DNA of 64,000 bases from Auanema rhodensis (GCA_964057225.1 OZ059894.1:23900476-23964475), one strand, 5' to 3'; positions 38,721 to 53,800 are shown, numbered from the stretch's first letter. The notes: a model not told the origin generated them from the letters alone. A program made the numbers and translations.

Positions 38721-41536
38721 TGAAAGATAAAGAGATGCGGTTTTCAAAATTAGATTCCCCATGTCCATATTAGTCTAAAAACAAATTTTTATTGATATTG
38801 GTGCATGGTAACCATGACTTTGAAATTTACGTGAACTTTAATTTATGCTAATTAAATGTACACGTGATGTGCCCTTGGTATGTAACTCGCTTCACGTGAA
38901 AGATAAAGAGATGCGGTTTTCAAAATTAGATTCCCCATGTCCATATTAGTCTAAAAACAAATTTTTATTGATATTGGTGCATGGTAACCATGACTTTGAA
39001 ATTTACGTGAACTTTAATTTATGCTAATTAAATGTAGACGTGATGTGCACTTGGTATGTAACTCGCTTCACGTGAAAGATAAAAAGATGCGGTTTTCAAA
39101 ATTAGATTCCCCATGTCCATATTAGTCTAAAAACAAATTTTTATTGATATTGGTGCATGGTAACCATGACTTTGAAATTTACGTGAACTTTAATTTATGC
39201 TAATTAAATGTACACGTGATGTGCACTTGGTATGTAACTCGCTTCACGTGAAAGATAAAAAGATGCGGTTTTCAAAATTAAATTTCCCATGTCCATATTA
39301 GTCTAAAAACAAATTTTTATTGATATTGGTGCATGGTAACCATGACTTTGAAATTTACGTGAACTTTAATTTATGCTAATTAAATGTACACGTGATGTGC
39401 ACTTGGTATGTAACTCGCTTCACGTGAAAGATAAAGAGATGCGGTTTTCAAAATTAGATTCCCCATGTCCATATTAGTCTAAAAACAAATTTTTATTGAT
39501 ATTGGTTCATGGTAACCATGACTTTGAATTTTACGTGAACTTTAATTTATGCTAATTAAATGTACACGTGATGTGCACTTGGTATGTAACTCGCTTCACG
39601 TGAAAGATAAAGAGATGCGGTTTTCAAAATTAGATTCCCCATGTCCATATTAGTCTAAAAACAAATTTTTATTGATATTGGTGCATGGTAACCATGACTT
39701 TGAAATTTACGTGAACTTTAATTTATGCTAATTAAATGTACACGTGATGTGCACTTGGTATGTAACTCGCTTCACGTGAAAGATAAAGAGATACGGTTTT
39801 CAAAATTAGATTCCCCATGTCCATATTAGTCTAAAAACAAATTTTTATTGATATTGGTGCATGGTAACCATGACTTTGAAATTTACGTGAACTTTAATTT
39901 ATGCTAATTAAATGTACACGTGATGTGCACTTGGTATGTAACTCGCTTCACGTGAAAGATAAAGAGATGCGGTTTTCAAAATTAGATTCCCCATGTCCAT
40001 ATTAGTCTAAAAACAAATTTTTATTGATATTGGTTCATGGTAACCATGACTTTGAAATTTACGTGAACTTTAATTTATGCTAATTAAATGTACACGTGAT
40101 GTGCACTTGGTATGTAACTCGCTTCACGTGTAAGATAAAGAGATGCGGTTTTCAAAATTAGATTCCCCATGTCCATATTAGTCTAAAAACAAATTTTTAT
40201 TGATATTGGTGCATGGTAACCATGACTTTGAAATTTACGTGAACTTTAATTTATGCTAATTAAATGTACACGTGATGTGCACTTGGTATGTAACTCGCTT
40301 CACGTGAAAGATAAAGAGATGCGGTTTTCAAAATTAGATTCCCCATGTCCATATTAGTCTAAAAACAAATTTTTATTGATATTGGTTCATGGTAACCATG
40401 ACTTTGAAATTTACGTGAACTTTAATTTATGCTAATTAAATGTACACGTGATGTGCACTTGGTATGTAACTCGCTTCACGTGAAAGATAAAGAGATGCGG
40501 TTTTCAAAATTAGATTCCCCATGTCCATATTAGTCTAAAAACAAATTTTTATTGATATTGGTTCATGGTAACCATGACTTTGAAATTTACGTGAACTTCA
40601 ATTTATGCTAATTAAATGTACACGTGATGTGCACTTGGTATGTAACTCGCTTCATGTGAAAGATAAAGAGATGCGGTTTTCAAAATTAGATTCCCCATGT
40701 CCATATTAGTTTAAAAACAAATTTTTATTGATATTGGTTCATGGTAACCATGACTTTGAAATTTACGTGAACTTCAATTTATGCTAATTAAATGTACACG
40801 TGATGTGCACTTGGTATGTAACTCGCTTCACGTGAAAGATAAAGAGATGCGGTTTTCAAAATTAGATTCCCCATGTCCATATTAGTCTAAAAACAACTTT
40901 TTATTGATATTGGTTCATGGTAACCATGACTTTGAAATTTACGTGAACTTCAATTTATGCTAATTAAATGTACACGTGATGTGCACTTGGTATGTAACTC
41001 GCTTCACGTGAAAGATAAAGAGATGCGGTTTTCAAAATTAGATTCCCCATGTCCATATTAGTCTAAAAACAAATTTTTATTGATATTGGTTCATGGTAAC
41101 CATGACTTTGAAATTTACGTGAACTTCAATTTATGCTAATTAAATGTACACGTGATGTGCACTTGGTATGTAACTCGCTTCACGTGAAAGATAAAGAGAT
41201 GCGGTTTTCAAAATTAGATTCCCCATGTCCATATTAGTCTAAAAACAAATTTTTATTGATATTGGTTCATGGTAACCATGACTTTGAAATTTACGTGAAC
41301 TTTAATTTATGCTAATTAAATGTACACGTGATGTGCACTTGGTATGTAACTCGCTTCACGTGAAAGATAAAGAGATGCGGTTTTCAAAATTAGATTCCCC
41401 ATGTCCATATTAGTCTAAAAACAAATTTTTATTGATATTGGTTCATGGTAACCATGACTTTGAAATTTACGTGAACTTTAATTTATGCTAATTAAATGTA
41501 CACGTGATGTGCACTTGGTATGTAACTCGCTTCACG
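38721..41536 (+). repeat. 16-monomer higher-order repeat, copy 1 (2816 bp)
   Basis: Monomers k221-k236: p153 C (k221), p141 G (k222), p12 A (k223), p12 A with p33 A and p37 T (k224), p17 A (k227), p3 T (k229), p175 T (k231), p55 T (k232), p65 C (k233). The same markers in the same order begin again at k237. Private: p105 T at k225. Confidence 0.87.
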
Positions 41537-44352
41537 TGAAAGATAAAGAGATGCGGTTTTCAAAATTAGATTCCCCATGTCCATATTAGTCTAAAAACAA
41601 ATTTTTATTGATATTGGTGCATGGTAACCATGACTTTGAAATTTACGTGAACTTTAATTTATGCTAATTAAATGTACACGTGATGTGCCCTTGGTATGTA
41701 ACTCGCTTCACGTGAAAGATAAAGAGATGCGGTTTTCAAAATTAGATTCCCCATGTCCATATTAGTCTAAAAACAAATTTTTATTGATATTGGTGCATGG
41801 TAACCATGACTTTGAAATTTACGTGAACTTTAATTTATGCTAATTAAATGTACACGTGATGTGCACTTGGTATGTAACTCGCTTCACGTGAAAGATAAAA
41901 AGATGCGGTTTTCAAAATTAGATTCCCCATGTCCATATTAGTCTAAAAACAAATTTTTATTGATATTGGTGCATGGTAACCATGACTTTGAAATTTACGT
42001 GAACTTTAATTTATGCTAATTAAATGTACACGTGATGTGCACTTGGTATGTAACTCGTTTCACGTGAAAGATAAAAAGATGCGGTTTTCAAAATTAAATT
42101 TCCCATGTCCATATTAGTCTAAAAACAAATTTTTATTGATATTGGTGCATGGTAACCATGACTTTGAAATTTACGTGAACTTTAATTTATGCTAATTAAA
42201 TGTACACGTGATGTGCACTTGGTATGTAACTCGCTTCACGTGAAAGATAAAGAGATGCGGTTTTCAAAATTAGATTCCCCATGTCCATATTAGTCTAAAA
42301 ACAAATTTTTATTGATATTGGTTCATGGTAACCATGACTTTGAAATTTACGTGAACTTTAATTTATGCTAATTAAATGTACACGTGATGTGCACTTGGTA
42401 TGTAACTCGCTTCACGTGAAAGATAAAGAGATGCGGTTTTCAAAATTAAATTCCCCATGTCCATATTAGTCTAAAAACAAATTTTTATTGATATTGGTGC
42501 ATGGTAACCATGACTTTGAAATTTACGTGAACTTTAATTTATGCTAATTAAATGTACACGTGATGTGCACTTGGTATGTAACTCGCTTCACGTGAAAGAT
42601 AAAGAGATGCGGTTTTCAAAATTAGATTCCCCATGTCCATATTAGTCTAAAAACAAATTTTTATTGATATTGGTGCATGGTAACCATGACTTTGAAATTT
42701 ACGTGAACTTTAATTTATGCTAATTAAATGTACACGTGATGTGCACTTGGTATGTAACTCGCTTCACGTGAAAGATAAAGAGATACGGTTTTCAAAATTA
42801 GATTCCCCATGTCCATATTAGTCTAAAAACAAATTTTTATTGATATTGGTGCATGGTAACCATGACTTTGAAATTTACGTGAACTTTAATTTATGCTAAT
42901 TAAATGTACACGTGATGTGCACTTGGTATGTAACTCGCTTCACGTGAAAGATAAAGAGATGCGGTTTTCAAAATTAGATTTCCCATGTCCATATTAGTCT
43001 AAAAACAAATTTTTATTGATATTGGTTCATGGTAACCATGACTTTGAAATTTACGTGAACTTTAATTTATGCTAATTAAATGTACACGTGATGTGCACTT
43101 GGTATGTAACTCGCTTCACGTGTAAGATAAAGAGATGCGGTTTTCAAAATTAGATTCCCCATGTCCATATTAGTCTAAAAACAAATTTTTATTGATATTG
43201 GTGCATGGTAACCATGACTTTGAAATTTACGTGAACTTTAATTTATGCTAATTAAATGTACACGTGATGTGCACTTGGTATGTAACTCGCTTCACGTGAA
43301 AGATAAAGAGATGCGGTTTTCAAAATTAGATTCCCCATGTCCATATTAGTCTAAAAACAAATTTTTATTGATATTGGTTCATGGTAACCATGACTTTGAA
43401 ATTTACGTGAACTTTAATTTATGCTAATTAAATGTACACGTGATGTGCACTTGGTATGTAACTCGCTTCACGTGAAAGATAAAGAGATGCGGTTTTCAAA
43501 ATTAGATTCCCCATGTCCATATTAGTCTAAAAACAAATTTTTATTGATATTGGTTCATGGTAACCATGACTTTGAAATTTACGTGAACTTCAATTTATGC
43601 TAATTAAATGTACACGTGATGTGCACTTGGTATGTAACTCGCTTCATGTGAAAGATAAAGAGATGCGGTTTTCAAAATTAGATTCCCCATGTCCATATTA
43701 GTTTAAAAACAAATTTTTATTGATATTGGTTCATGGTAACCATGACTTTGAAATTTACGTGAACTTCAATTTATGCTAATTAAATGTACACGTGATGTGC
43801 ACTTGGTATGTAACTCGCTTCACGTGAAAGATAAAGAGATGCGGTTTTCAAAATTAGATTCCCCATGTCCATATTAGTCTAAAAACAACTTTTTATTGAT
43901 ATTGGTTCATGGTAACCATGACTTTGAAATTTACGTGAACTTCAATTTATGCTAATTAAATGTACACGTGATGTGCACTTGGTATGTAACTCGCTTCACG
44001 TGAAAGATAAAGAGATGCGGTTTTCAAAATTAGATTCCCCATGTCCATATTAGTCTAAAAACAACTTTTTATTGATATTGGTTTATGGTAACCATGACTT
44101 TGAAATTTACGTGAACTTCAATTTATGCTAATTAAATGTACACGTGATGTGCACTTGGTATGTAACTCGCTTCACGTGAAAGATAAAGAGATGCGGTTTT
44201 CAAAATTAGATTCCCCATGTCCATATTAGTCTAAAAACAAATTTTTATTGATATTGGTTCATGGTAACCATGACTTTGAAATTTACGTGAACTTCAATTT
44301 ATGCTAATTAAATGTACACGTGATGTGCACTTGGTATGTAACTCGCTTCACG
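41537..44352 (+). repeat. 16/17-monomer higher-order repeat, copy 2
   Basis: Monomers k237-k252: p153 C (k237), p12 A (k239), p12 A with p33 A and p37 T (k240), p17 A (k244), p3 T (k246), p175 T (k248), p55 T (k249), p65 C (k250, k251). The offset to copy 1 is 16 monomers up to k240 and 17 from k244 on, so one monomer was inserted around k242-k243. The p141 G of copy 1 is missing here. p33 A alone occurs at k242, p37 T alone at k245, and p84 T at k251. Confidence 0.85.
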
Positions 44353-47300
44353 TGAAAGATAAAGAGATGCGGTTTTCAAAATTAGATTCCCCATGTCCAT
44401 ATTAGTCTAAAAACAAATTTTTATTGATATTGGTGCATGGTAACCATGACTTTGAAATTTACATGAACTTTAATTTATGCTAATTAAATGTACACGTGAT
44501 GTGCACTTGGTATGTAACTCGCTTCACGTGAAAGATAAAGAGATGCGGTTTTCAAAATTAGATTCCCCATGTCCATATTAGTCTAAAAACAAATTTTTAT
44601 TGATATTGGTGCATGGTAACCATGACTTTGAAATTTACGTGAACTTCAATTTATGCTAATTAAATGTACACGTGATGTGCACTTGGTATGTAACTCGCTT
44701 CACGTGAAAGATAAAGAGATGCGGTTTTCAAAATTAGATTCCCCATGTCCATATTAGTCTAAAAACAAATTTTTATTGATATTGGTTCATGGTAACCATG
44801 ACTTTGAAATTTACGTGAACTTCAATTTATGCTAATTAAATGTACACGTGATGTGCACTTGGTATGTAACTCGCTTCACGTGAAAGATAAAGAGATGCGG
44901 TTTTCAAAATTAGATTCCCCATGTCCATATTAGTCTAAAAACAAATTTTTATTGATATTGGTGCATGGTAACCATGACTTTGAAATTTACGTGAACTTTA
45001 ATTTATGCTAATTAAATGTACACGTGATGTGCACTTGGTATGTAACTCGCTTCACGTGAAAGATAAAGAGATGCTGTTTTCAAAATTAGATTCCCCATGT
45101 CCATATTAGTCTAAAAACAAATTTTTATTGATATTGGTTCATGGTAACCATGACTTTGAAATTTACGTGAACTTTAATTTATGCTAATTAAATGTACACG
45201 TGATGTGCACTTGGTATGTAACTCGCTTCACGTGAAAGATAAAGAGATGCGGTTTTCAAAATTAGATTCCCCATGTCCATATTAGTCTAAAAACAAATTT
45301 TTATTGATATTGGTTCATGGTAACCATGACTTTGAAATTTACGTGAACTTCAATTTATGCTAATTAAATGTACACGTGATGTGCACTTGGTATGTAACTC
45401 GCTTCACGTGAAAGATAAAGAGATGCGGTTTTCAAAATTAGATTCCCCATGTCCATATTAGTCTAAACACAAATTTTTATTGATATTGGTTCATGGTAAC
45501 CATGACTTTGAAATTTACGTGAACTTCAATTTATGCTAATTAAATGTACACGTGATGTGCACTTGGTATGTAACTCGCTTCACGTGAAAGATAAAGAGAT
45601 GCGGTTTTCAAAATTAGATTCCCCATGTCCATATTAGTCTAAAAACAAATTTTTATTGATATTGGTGCATGGTAACCATGACTTTGAAATTTACGTGAAC
45701 TTTAATTTATGCTAATTAAATGTACACGTGATGTGCACTTGGTATGTAACTCGCTTCACGTGAAAGATAAAGAGATGCGGTTTCCAAAATTAGATTCCCC
45801 ATGTCCATATTAGTCTAAAAACAAATTTTTATTGATATTGGTGCATGGTAACCATGACTTTGAAATTTACGTGAACTTTAATTTATGCTAATTAAATGTA
45901 CACGTGATGTGCACTTGGTATGTAACTCGCTTCACGTGAAAGATAAAGAGATGCGGTTTTCAAAATTAGATTCTTCATGTCCATATTAGTCTAAAAACAA
46001 ATTTTTATTGATATTGGTTCATGGTAACCATGACTTTGAAATTTACGTGAACTTTAATTTATGCTAATTAAATGTACACGTGATGTGCACTTGGTATGTA
46101 ACTCGCTTCACGTGAAAGGTAAAGAGATGCGGTTTTCAAAATTAGATTCCCCATGTCCATATTAGTCTAAAAACAAATTTTTATTGATATTGGTTCATGG
46201 TAACCATGACTTTGAAATTCACGTGAACTTCAATTTATGCTAATTAAATGTACACGTGATGTGCACTTGGTATGTAAATCGCTTCACGTGAAAGATAAAG
46301 AGATGCGGTTTTCAAAATTAGATTCCCCATGTCCATATTAGTCTAAAAACAAATTTTTATTGATATTGGTTCATGGTGACCATGACTTTGAAATTTACGT
46401 GAACTTTAATTTATGCTAATTAAATGTACACGTGATGTGCACTTGGTATGTAACTCACTTCACGTGAAAGATAAAGAGATGCGGTTTTCAAAATTAGATT
46501 CCCCATGTCCATATTAGTCTAAAAACAAATTTTTATTGATATTGGTGCATGGTAACCATGACTTTGAAATTTACGTGAACTTCAATTTATGCTAATTAAA
46601 TGTACACGTGATGTGCACTTGGTATGTAACTCGCTTCACGTGAAAGATAAAGAGATGCGGTTTTCAAAATTAGATTCCCCATGTCCATATTAGTCTAAAA
46701 ACAAATTTTTATTGATATTGGTGCATGGTAACCATAACTTTGAAATTTACGTGAACTTTAATTTATGCTAATTAAATGTACACGTGATGTACACTTGGTA
46801 TGTAACTCGCTTCACGTGAAAGATAAAGAGATGCGGTTTTCGAAATTAGATTCCCCATGTCCATATTAGTCTAAAAACAAATTTTTATTGATATTGGTGC
46901 ATGGTAACCATGACTTTGAAATTTACGTGAACTTCAATTTATGCTAATTAAATGTACACGTGATGTGCACTTGGTATGTAACTCGCTTCACGTGAAAGAT
47001 AAAGAGATGCGGTTTTCAAAATTAGATTCCCCATGTCCATATTAGTCTAAAAACAAATTTTTATTGATATTGGTTCATGGTAACCATGACTTTGAAATTT
47101 ACGTGAACTTTAATTTATGCTAATTAAATGTACACGTGATGTGCACTTGGTATGTAACTCGCTTCACGTGAAAGATAAAGAGATGCGGTTTTCGAAATTA
47201 GATTCCCCATGTCCATATTAGTCTAAAAACAAATTTTTATTGATATTGGTTCATGGTAACCATGACTTTGAAATTTACGTGAACTTCAATTTATGCTAAT

Positions 47301-48752
47301 TAAATGTACACGTGATGTGCACTTGGTATGTAACTCGCTTCACGTGAAAGATAAAGAGATGCGGTTTTCAAAATTAGATTCCCCATGTCCATATTAGTCT
47401 AAAAACAAATTTTTATTGATATTGGTTCATGGTAACCATGACTTTAAAATTTACGTGAACTTCAATTTATGCTAATTAAATGTACACGTGATGTGCACTT
47501 GGTATGTAACTCGCTTCACGTGAAAGATAAAGAGATGCGGTTTTCAAAATTAAATTTCCCATGTCCATATTAGTCTAAAAACAACTTTTTATTGATATTG
47601 GTTCATGGTAACCATGACTTTGAAATTTACGTGAACTTCAATTTATGCTAATTAAATGTACACGTGATGTGCACTTGGTATGTAACTCGCTTCACGTGAA
47701 AGATAAAGAGATGCGGTTTTCAAAATTAGATTCCCCATGTCCATATTAGTCTAAAAACAAATTTTTATTGATATTGGTTCATGGTAACCATGACTTTGAA
47801 ATTTACGTGAACTTCAATTTATGCTAATTAAATGTACACGTGATGTGCACTTGGTATGTAACTCGCTTCACGTGAAAGATAAAGAGATGCGGTTTTCAAA
47901 ATTAGATTCCCCATGTCCATATTAGTCTAAAAACAAATTTTTATTGATATTGGTTCATGGTAACCATGACTTTGAAATTTACGTGAACTTTAATTTATGC
48001 TAATTAAATGTACACGTGATGTGCACTTGGTATGTAACTCGCTTCACGTGAAAGATAAAGAGATGCGGTTTTCAAAATTAGATTCCCCATGTCCATATTA
48101 GTCTAAAAACAAATTTTTATTGATATTGGTTCATGGTAACCATGACTTTGAAATTTACGTGAACTTCAATTTATGCTAATTAAATGTACACGTGATGTGC
48201 ACTTGGTATGTAACTCGCTTCACGTGAAAGATAAAGAGATGCGGTTTTCAAAATTAGATTCCCCATGTCCATATTAGTCTAAAAACAAATTTTCATTGAT
48301 ATTGGTTCATGGTAACCATGACTTTGAAATTTACGTGAACTTCAATTTATGCTAATTAAATGTACACGTGATGTGCACTTGGTATGTAACTCGCTTCACG
48401 TGAAAGATAAAGAGATGCGGTTTTCAAAATTAGATTCCCCATGTCCATATTAGTCTAAAAACAAATTTTTATTGATATTGGTTCATGGTAACCATGACTT
48501 TGAAATTTACGTGAACTTCAATTTATGCTAATTAAATGTACACGTGATGTGCACTTGGTATGTAACTCGCTTCACGTGAAAGATAAAGAGATGCGGTTTT
48601 CAAAATTAGATTCCCCATGTCCATATTAGTCTAAACACAAATTTTTATTGATATTGGTTCATGGTAACCATGACTTTGAAATTTACGTGAACTTCAATTT
48701 ATGCTAATTAAATGTACACGTGATGTGCACTTGGTATGTAACTCGCTTCACG
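44353..48752 (+). repeat. Singleton-rich, less homogenised stretch
   Basis: Monomers k253-k277. There is no clear short HOR. Many changes are private or nearly so: p19 T (k257), p24 C (k261), p7 G and p166 A (k263), p96 A and p151 A (k266), p26 G (k267, k269), p102 A (k270), p70 C (k275). The unusual p83 G with p119 C combination occurs at k254, k265 and k267. k264 has p90 G and p169 A but lacks p175 T. k259-k263 match k277-k281 at an offset of 3168 bp, sharing p60 C, p38-39 TT and p108 C. Confidence 0.8.
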
Positions 48753-50864
48753 TGAAAGATAAAGAGATGCGGTTTTCAAAATTAGATTCCCCATGTCCAT
48801 ATTAGTCTAAAAACAAATTTTTATTGATATTGGTGCATGGTAACCATGACTTTGAAATTTACGTGAACTTTAATTTATGCTAATTAAATGTACACGTGAT
48901 GTGCACTTGGTATGTAACTCGCTTCACGTGAAAGATAAAGAGATGCGGTTTTCAAAATTAGATTCCCCATGTCCATATTAGTCTAAAAACAAATTTTTAT
49001 TGATATTGGTGCATGGTAACCATGACTTTGAAATTTACGTGAACTTTAATTTATGCTAATTAAATGTACACGTGATGTGCACTTGGTATGTAACTCGCTT
49101 CACGTGAAAGATAAAGAGATGCGGTTTTCAAAATTAGATTCTTCATGTCCATATTAGTCTAAAAACAAATTTTTATTGATATTGGTTCATGGTAACCATG
49201 ACTTTGAAATTTACGTGAACTTTAATTTATGCTAATTAAATGTACACGTGATGTGCACTTGGTATGTAACTCGCTTCACGTGAAAGATAAAGAGATGCGG
49301 TTTTCAAAATTAGATTCCCCATGTCCATATTAGTCTAAAAACAAATTTTTATTGATATTGGTTCATGGTAACCATGACTTTGAAATTCACGTGAACTTCA
49401 ATTTATGCTAATTAAATGTACACGTGATGTGCACTTGGTATGTAACTCGCTTCACGTGAAAGATAAAGAGATGCGGTTTTCAAAATTAGATTCCCCATGT
49501 CCATATTAGTCTAAAAACAAATTTTTATTGATATTGGTTCATGGTAACCATGACTTTGAAATTTACGTGAACTTCAATTTATGCTAATTAAATGTACACG
49601 TGATGTGCACTTGGTATGTAACTCGCTTCACGTGAAAGATAAAGAGATGCGGTTTTCAAAATTAGATTCCCCATGTCCATATTAGTCTAAAAACAAATTT
49701 TTATTGATATTGGTTCATGGTAACCATGACTTTGAAATTTACGTGAACTTCAATTTATGCTAATTAAATGTACACGTGATGTGCACTTGGTATGTAACTC
49801 GCTTCACGTGAAAGATAAAGAGATGCGGTTTTCAAAATTAGATTCCCCATGTCCATATTAGTCTAAAAACAAATTTTTATTGATATTGGTTCATGGTAAC
49901 CATGACTTTGAAATTTACGTGAACTTCAATTTATGCTAATTAAATGTACACGTGATGTGCACTTGGTATGTAACTCGCTTCACGTGAAAGATAAAGAGAT
50001 GCGGTTTTCAAAATTAGATTCCCCATGTCCATATTAGTCTAAAAACAAATTTTTATTGATATTGGTGCATGGTAACCATGACTTTGAAATTTACGTGAAC
50101 TTTAATTTATGCTAATTAAATGTACACGTGATGTGCACTTGGTATGTAACTCGCTTCACGTGAAAGATAAAGAGATGCGGTTTTCAAAATTAGATTCCCC
50201 ATGTCCATATTAGTCTAAAAACAAATTTTTATTGATATTGGTGCATGGTAACCATGACTTTGAAATTTACGTGAACTTTAATTTATGCTAATTAAATGTA
50301 CACGTGATGTGCACTTGGTATGTAACTCGCTTCACGTGAAAGATAAAGAGATGCGGTTTTCAAAATTAGATTCTTCATGTCCATATTAGTCTAAAAACAA
50401 ATTTTTATTGATATTGGTTCATGGTAACCATGACTTTGAAATTTACGTGAACTTTAATTTATGCTAATTAAATGTACACGTGATGTGCACTTGGTATGTA
50501 ACTCGCTTCACGTGAAAGATAAAGAGATGCGGTTTTCAAAATTAGATTCCCCATGTCCATATTAGTCTAAAAACAAATTTTTATTGATATTGGTTCATGG
50601 TAACCATGACTTTGAAATTCACGTGAACTTCAATTTATGCTAATTAAATGTACACGTGATGTGCACTTGGTATGTAACTCGCTTCACGTGAAAGATAAAG
50701 AGATGCGGTTTTCAAAATTAGATTCCCCATGTCCATATTAGTCTAAAAACAAATTTTTATTGATATTGGTTCATGGTAACCATGACTTTGAAATTTACGT
50801 GAACTTCAATTTATGCTAATTAAATGTACACGTGATGTGCACTTGGTATGTAACTCGCTTCACG
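48753..50864 (+). repeat. 7-monomer tandem duplication (1232-bp offset)
   Basis: k278-k284 (48753-49984): two p83 G monomers, p38-39 TT, p108 C, then three p119 C monomers. k285-k289 (49985-50864) repeat the first five of these before the order changes. The p38-39 TT/p108 C pair occurs three times in the window (k262-263, k280-281, k287-288), and the preceding p60 C monomer is shared by k259 and k277. Confidence 0.87.
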
Positions 50865-53800
50865 TGAAAGATAAAGAGATGCGGTTTTCAAAATTAGATT
50901 CCCCATGTCCATATTAGTCTAAAAACAAATTTTTATTGATATTGGTGCATGGTAACCATGACTTTGAAATTTACGTGAACTTTAATTTATGCTAATTAAA
51001 TGTACACGTGATGTGCCCTTGGTATGTAACTCGCTTCACGTGAAAGATAAAGAGATGCGGTTTTCAAAATTAGATTCCCCATGTCCATATTAGTCTAAAA
51101 ACAAATTTTTATTGATATTAGTGCATGGTAACCATGACTTTGAAATTTACGTGAACTTTAATTTATGCTAATTAAATGTACACGTGATGTGCACTTGGTA
51201 TGTAACTCGCTTCACGTGAAAGATAAAGAGATGCGGTTTTCAAAATTAGATTCCCCATGTCCATATTAGTCTAAAAACAAATTTGTATTGATATTGGTGC
51301 ATGGTAACCATGACTTTGAAATTTACGTGAACTTTAATTTATGCTAATTAAATGTACACGTGATGTGCACTTGGTATGTAACTCGCTTCACGTGAAAGAT
51401 AAAGAGATGCGGTTTTCAAAATTAGATTCCCCATGTCCATATTAGTCTAAAAACAAATTTTTATTGATATTGGTTCATGGTAACCATGACTTTGAAATTT
51501 ACGTGAACTTTAATTTATGCTAATTAAATGTACACGTGATGTGCACTTGGTATGTAACTCGCTTCACGTGAAAGATAAAGAGATGCGGTTTTCAAAATTA
51601 GATTCCCCATGTCCATATTAGTCTAAAAACAAATTTTTATTGATATTGGTGCATGGTAACCATGACTTTGAAATTTACGTGAACTTTAATTTATGCTAAT
51701 TAAATGTACACGTGATGTGCACTTGGTATGTAACTCGCTTCACGTGAAAGATAAAGAGATGCGGTTTTTAAAATTAGATTCCCCATGTCCATATTAGTCT
51801 AAAAACAAATTTTTATTGATATTGGTTCATGGTAACCATGACTTTGAAATTTACGTGAACTTTAATTTATGCTAATTAAATGTACACGTGATGTGCACTT
51901 GGTATGTAACTCGCTTCACGTGAAAGATAAAGAGATGCGGTTCTCAAAATTAGATTCCCCATGTCCATATTAGTCTAAAAACAAATTTTTACTGATATTG
52001 GTTCATGGTAACCATGACTTTGAAATTTACGTGAACTTCAATTTATGCTAATTAAATGTACACGTGATGTGCACTTGGTATGTAACTCGCTTCACGTGAA
52101 AGATAAAGAGATGCGGTTTGCAAAATTAGATTCCCCATGTCCATATTAGTCTAAAAACAAATTTTTATTGATATTGGTTCATGGTAACCATGACTTTGAA
52201 ATTTACGTGAACTTCAATTTATGCTAATTAAATGTACACGTGATGTGCACTTGGTATGTAACTCGCTTCACGTGAAAGATAAAGAGATGCGGTTTTCAAA
52301 ATTAGATTCCCCATGTCCATATTAGTCTAAAAACAAATTTTTATTGATATTGGTTCATGGTAACCATGACTTTGAAATTTACGTGAACTTCAATTTATGC
52401 TAATTAAATGTACACGTGATGTGCACTTGGTATGTAACTCGCTTCACGTGAAAGATAAAGAGATGCGGTTTTCAAAATTAGATTCCCCATGTCCATATTA
52501 GTCTAAAAACAAATTTTTATTGATATTGGTTCATGGTAACCATGACTTTGAAATTTACGTGAACTTTAATTTATGCTAATTAAATGTACACGTGATGTGC
52601 ACTTGGTATGTAACTCGCTTCACGTGAAAGATAAAGATATGCGGTTTTCAAAATTAGATTCCCCATGTCCATATTAGTCTAAAAACAAATTTTTATTGAT
52701 ATTGGTGCATGGTAACCATGACTTTGAAATTTACGTGAACTTTAATTTATGCTAATTAAATGTACACGTGATGTGCCCTTGGTATGTAACTCGCTTCACG
52801 TGAAAGATAAAGAGATGCGGTTTTCAAAATTAGATTCCCCATGTCCATATTAGTCTAAAAACAAATTTTTATTGATATTGGTGCATGGTAACCATGACTT
52901 TGAAATTTACGTGAACTTTAATTTATGCTAATTAAATGTACACGTGATGTGCACTTGGTATGTAACTCGCTTCACGTGAAAGATAAAGAGATGCGGTTTT
53001 TAAAATTAGATTCCCCATGTCCATATTAGTCTAAAAACAAATTTTTATTGATATTGGTTCATGGTAACCATGACTTTGAAATTTACGTGAACTTTAATTT
53101 ATGCTAATTAAATGTACACGTGATGTGCACTTGGTATGTAACTCGCTTCACGTGAAAGATAAAGAGATGCGGTTTTCAAAATTAGATTCCCCATGTCCAT
53201 ATTAGTCTAAAAACAAATTTTTATTGATATTGGTGCATGGTAACCATGACTTTGAAATTTACGTGAACTTTAATTTATGCTAATTAAATGTACACGTGAT
53301 GTGCACTTGGTATGTAACTCGCTTCACGTGAAAGATAAAGAGATGCGGTTTTCAAAATTAGATTCCCCATGTCCATATTAGTCTAAAAACAAATTTTTAT
53401 TGATATTGGTTCATGGTGACCATGACTTTGAAATTTACGTGAACTTCAATTTATGCTAATTAAATGTACACGTGATGTGCACTTGGTATGTAACTCGCTT
53501 CACGTGAAAGATAAAGAGATGCGGTTTTCAAAATTAGATTCCCCATGTCCATATTAGTCTAAAAACAAATTTTTATTGATATTGGTTCATGGTAACCATG
53601 ACTTTGAAATTTACGTGAACTTTAATTTATGCTAATTAAATGTACACGTGATGTGCACTTGGTATGTAACTCGCTTCACGTGAAAGATAAAGAGATGCGG
53701 TTTTCAAAATTAGATTCCCCATGTCCATATTAGTCTAAAAACAAATTTTTATTGATATTGGTTCATGGTAACCATGACTTTGAAATTTACGTGAACTTTA

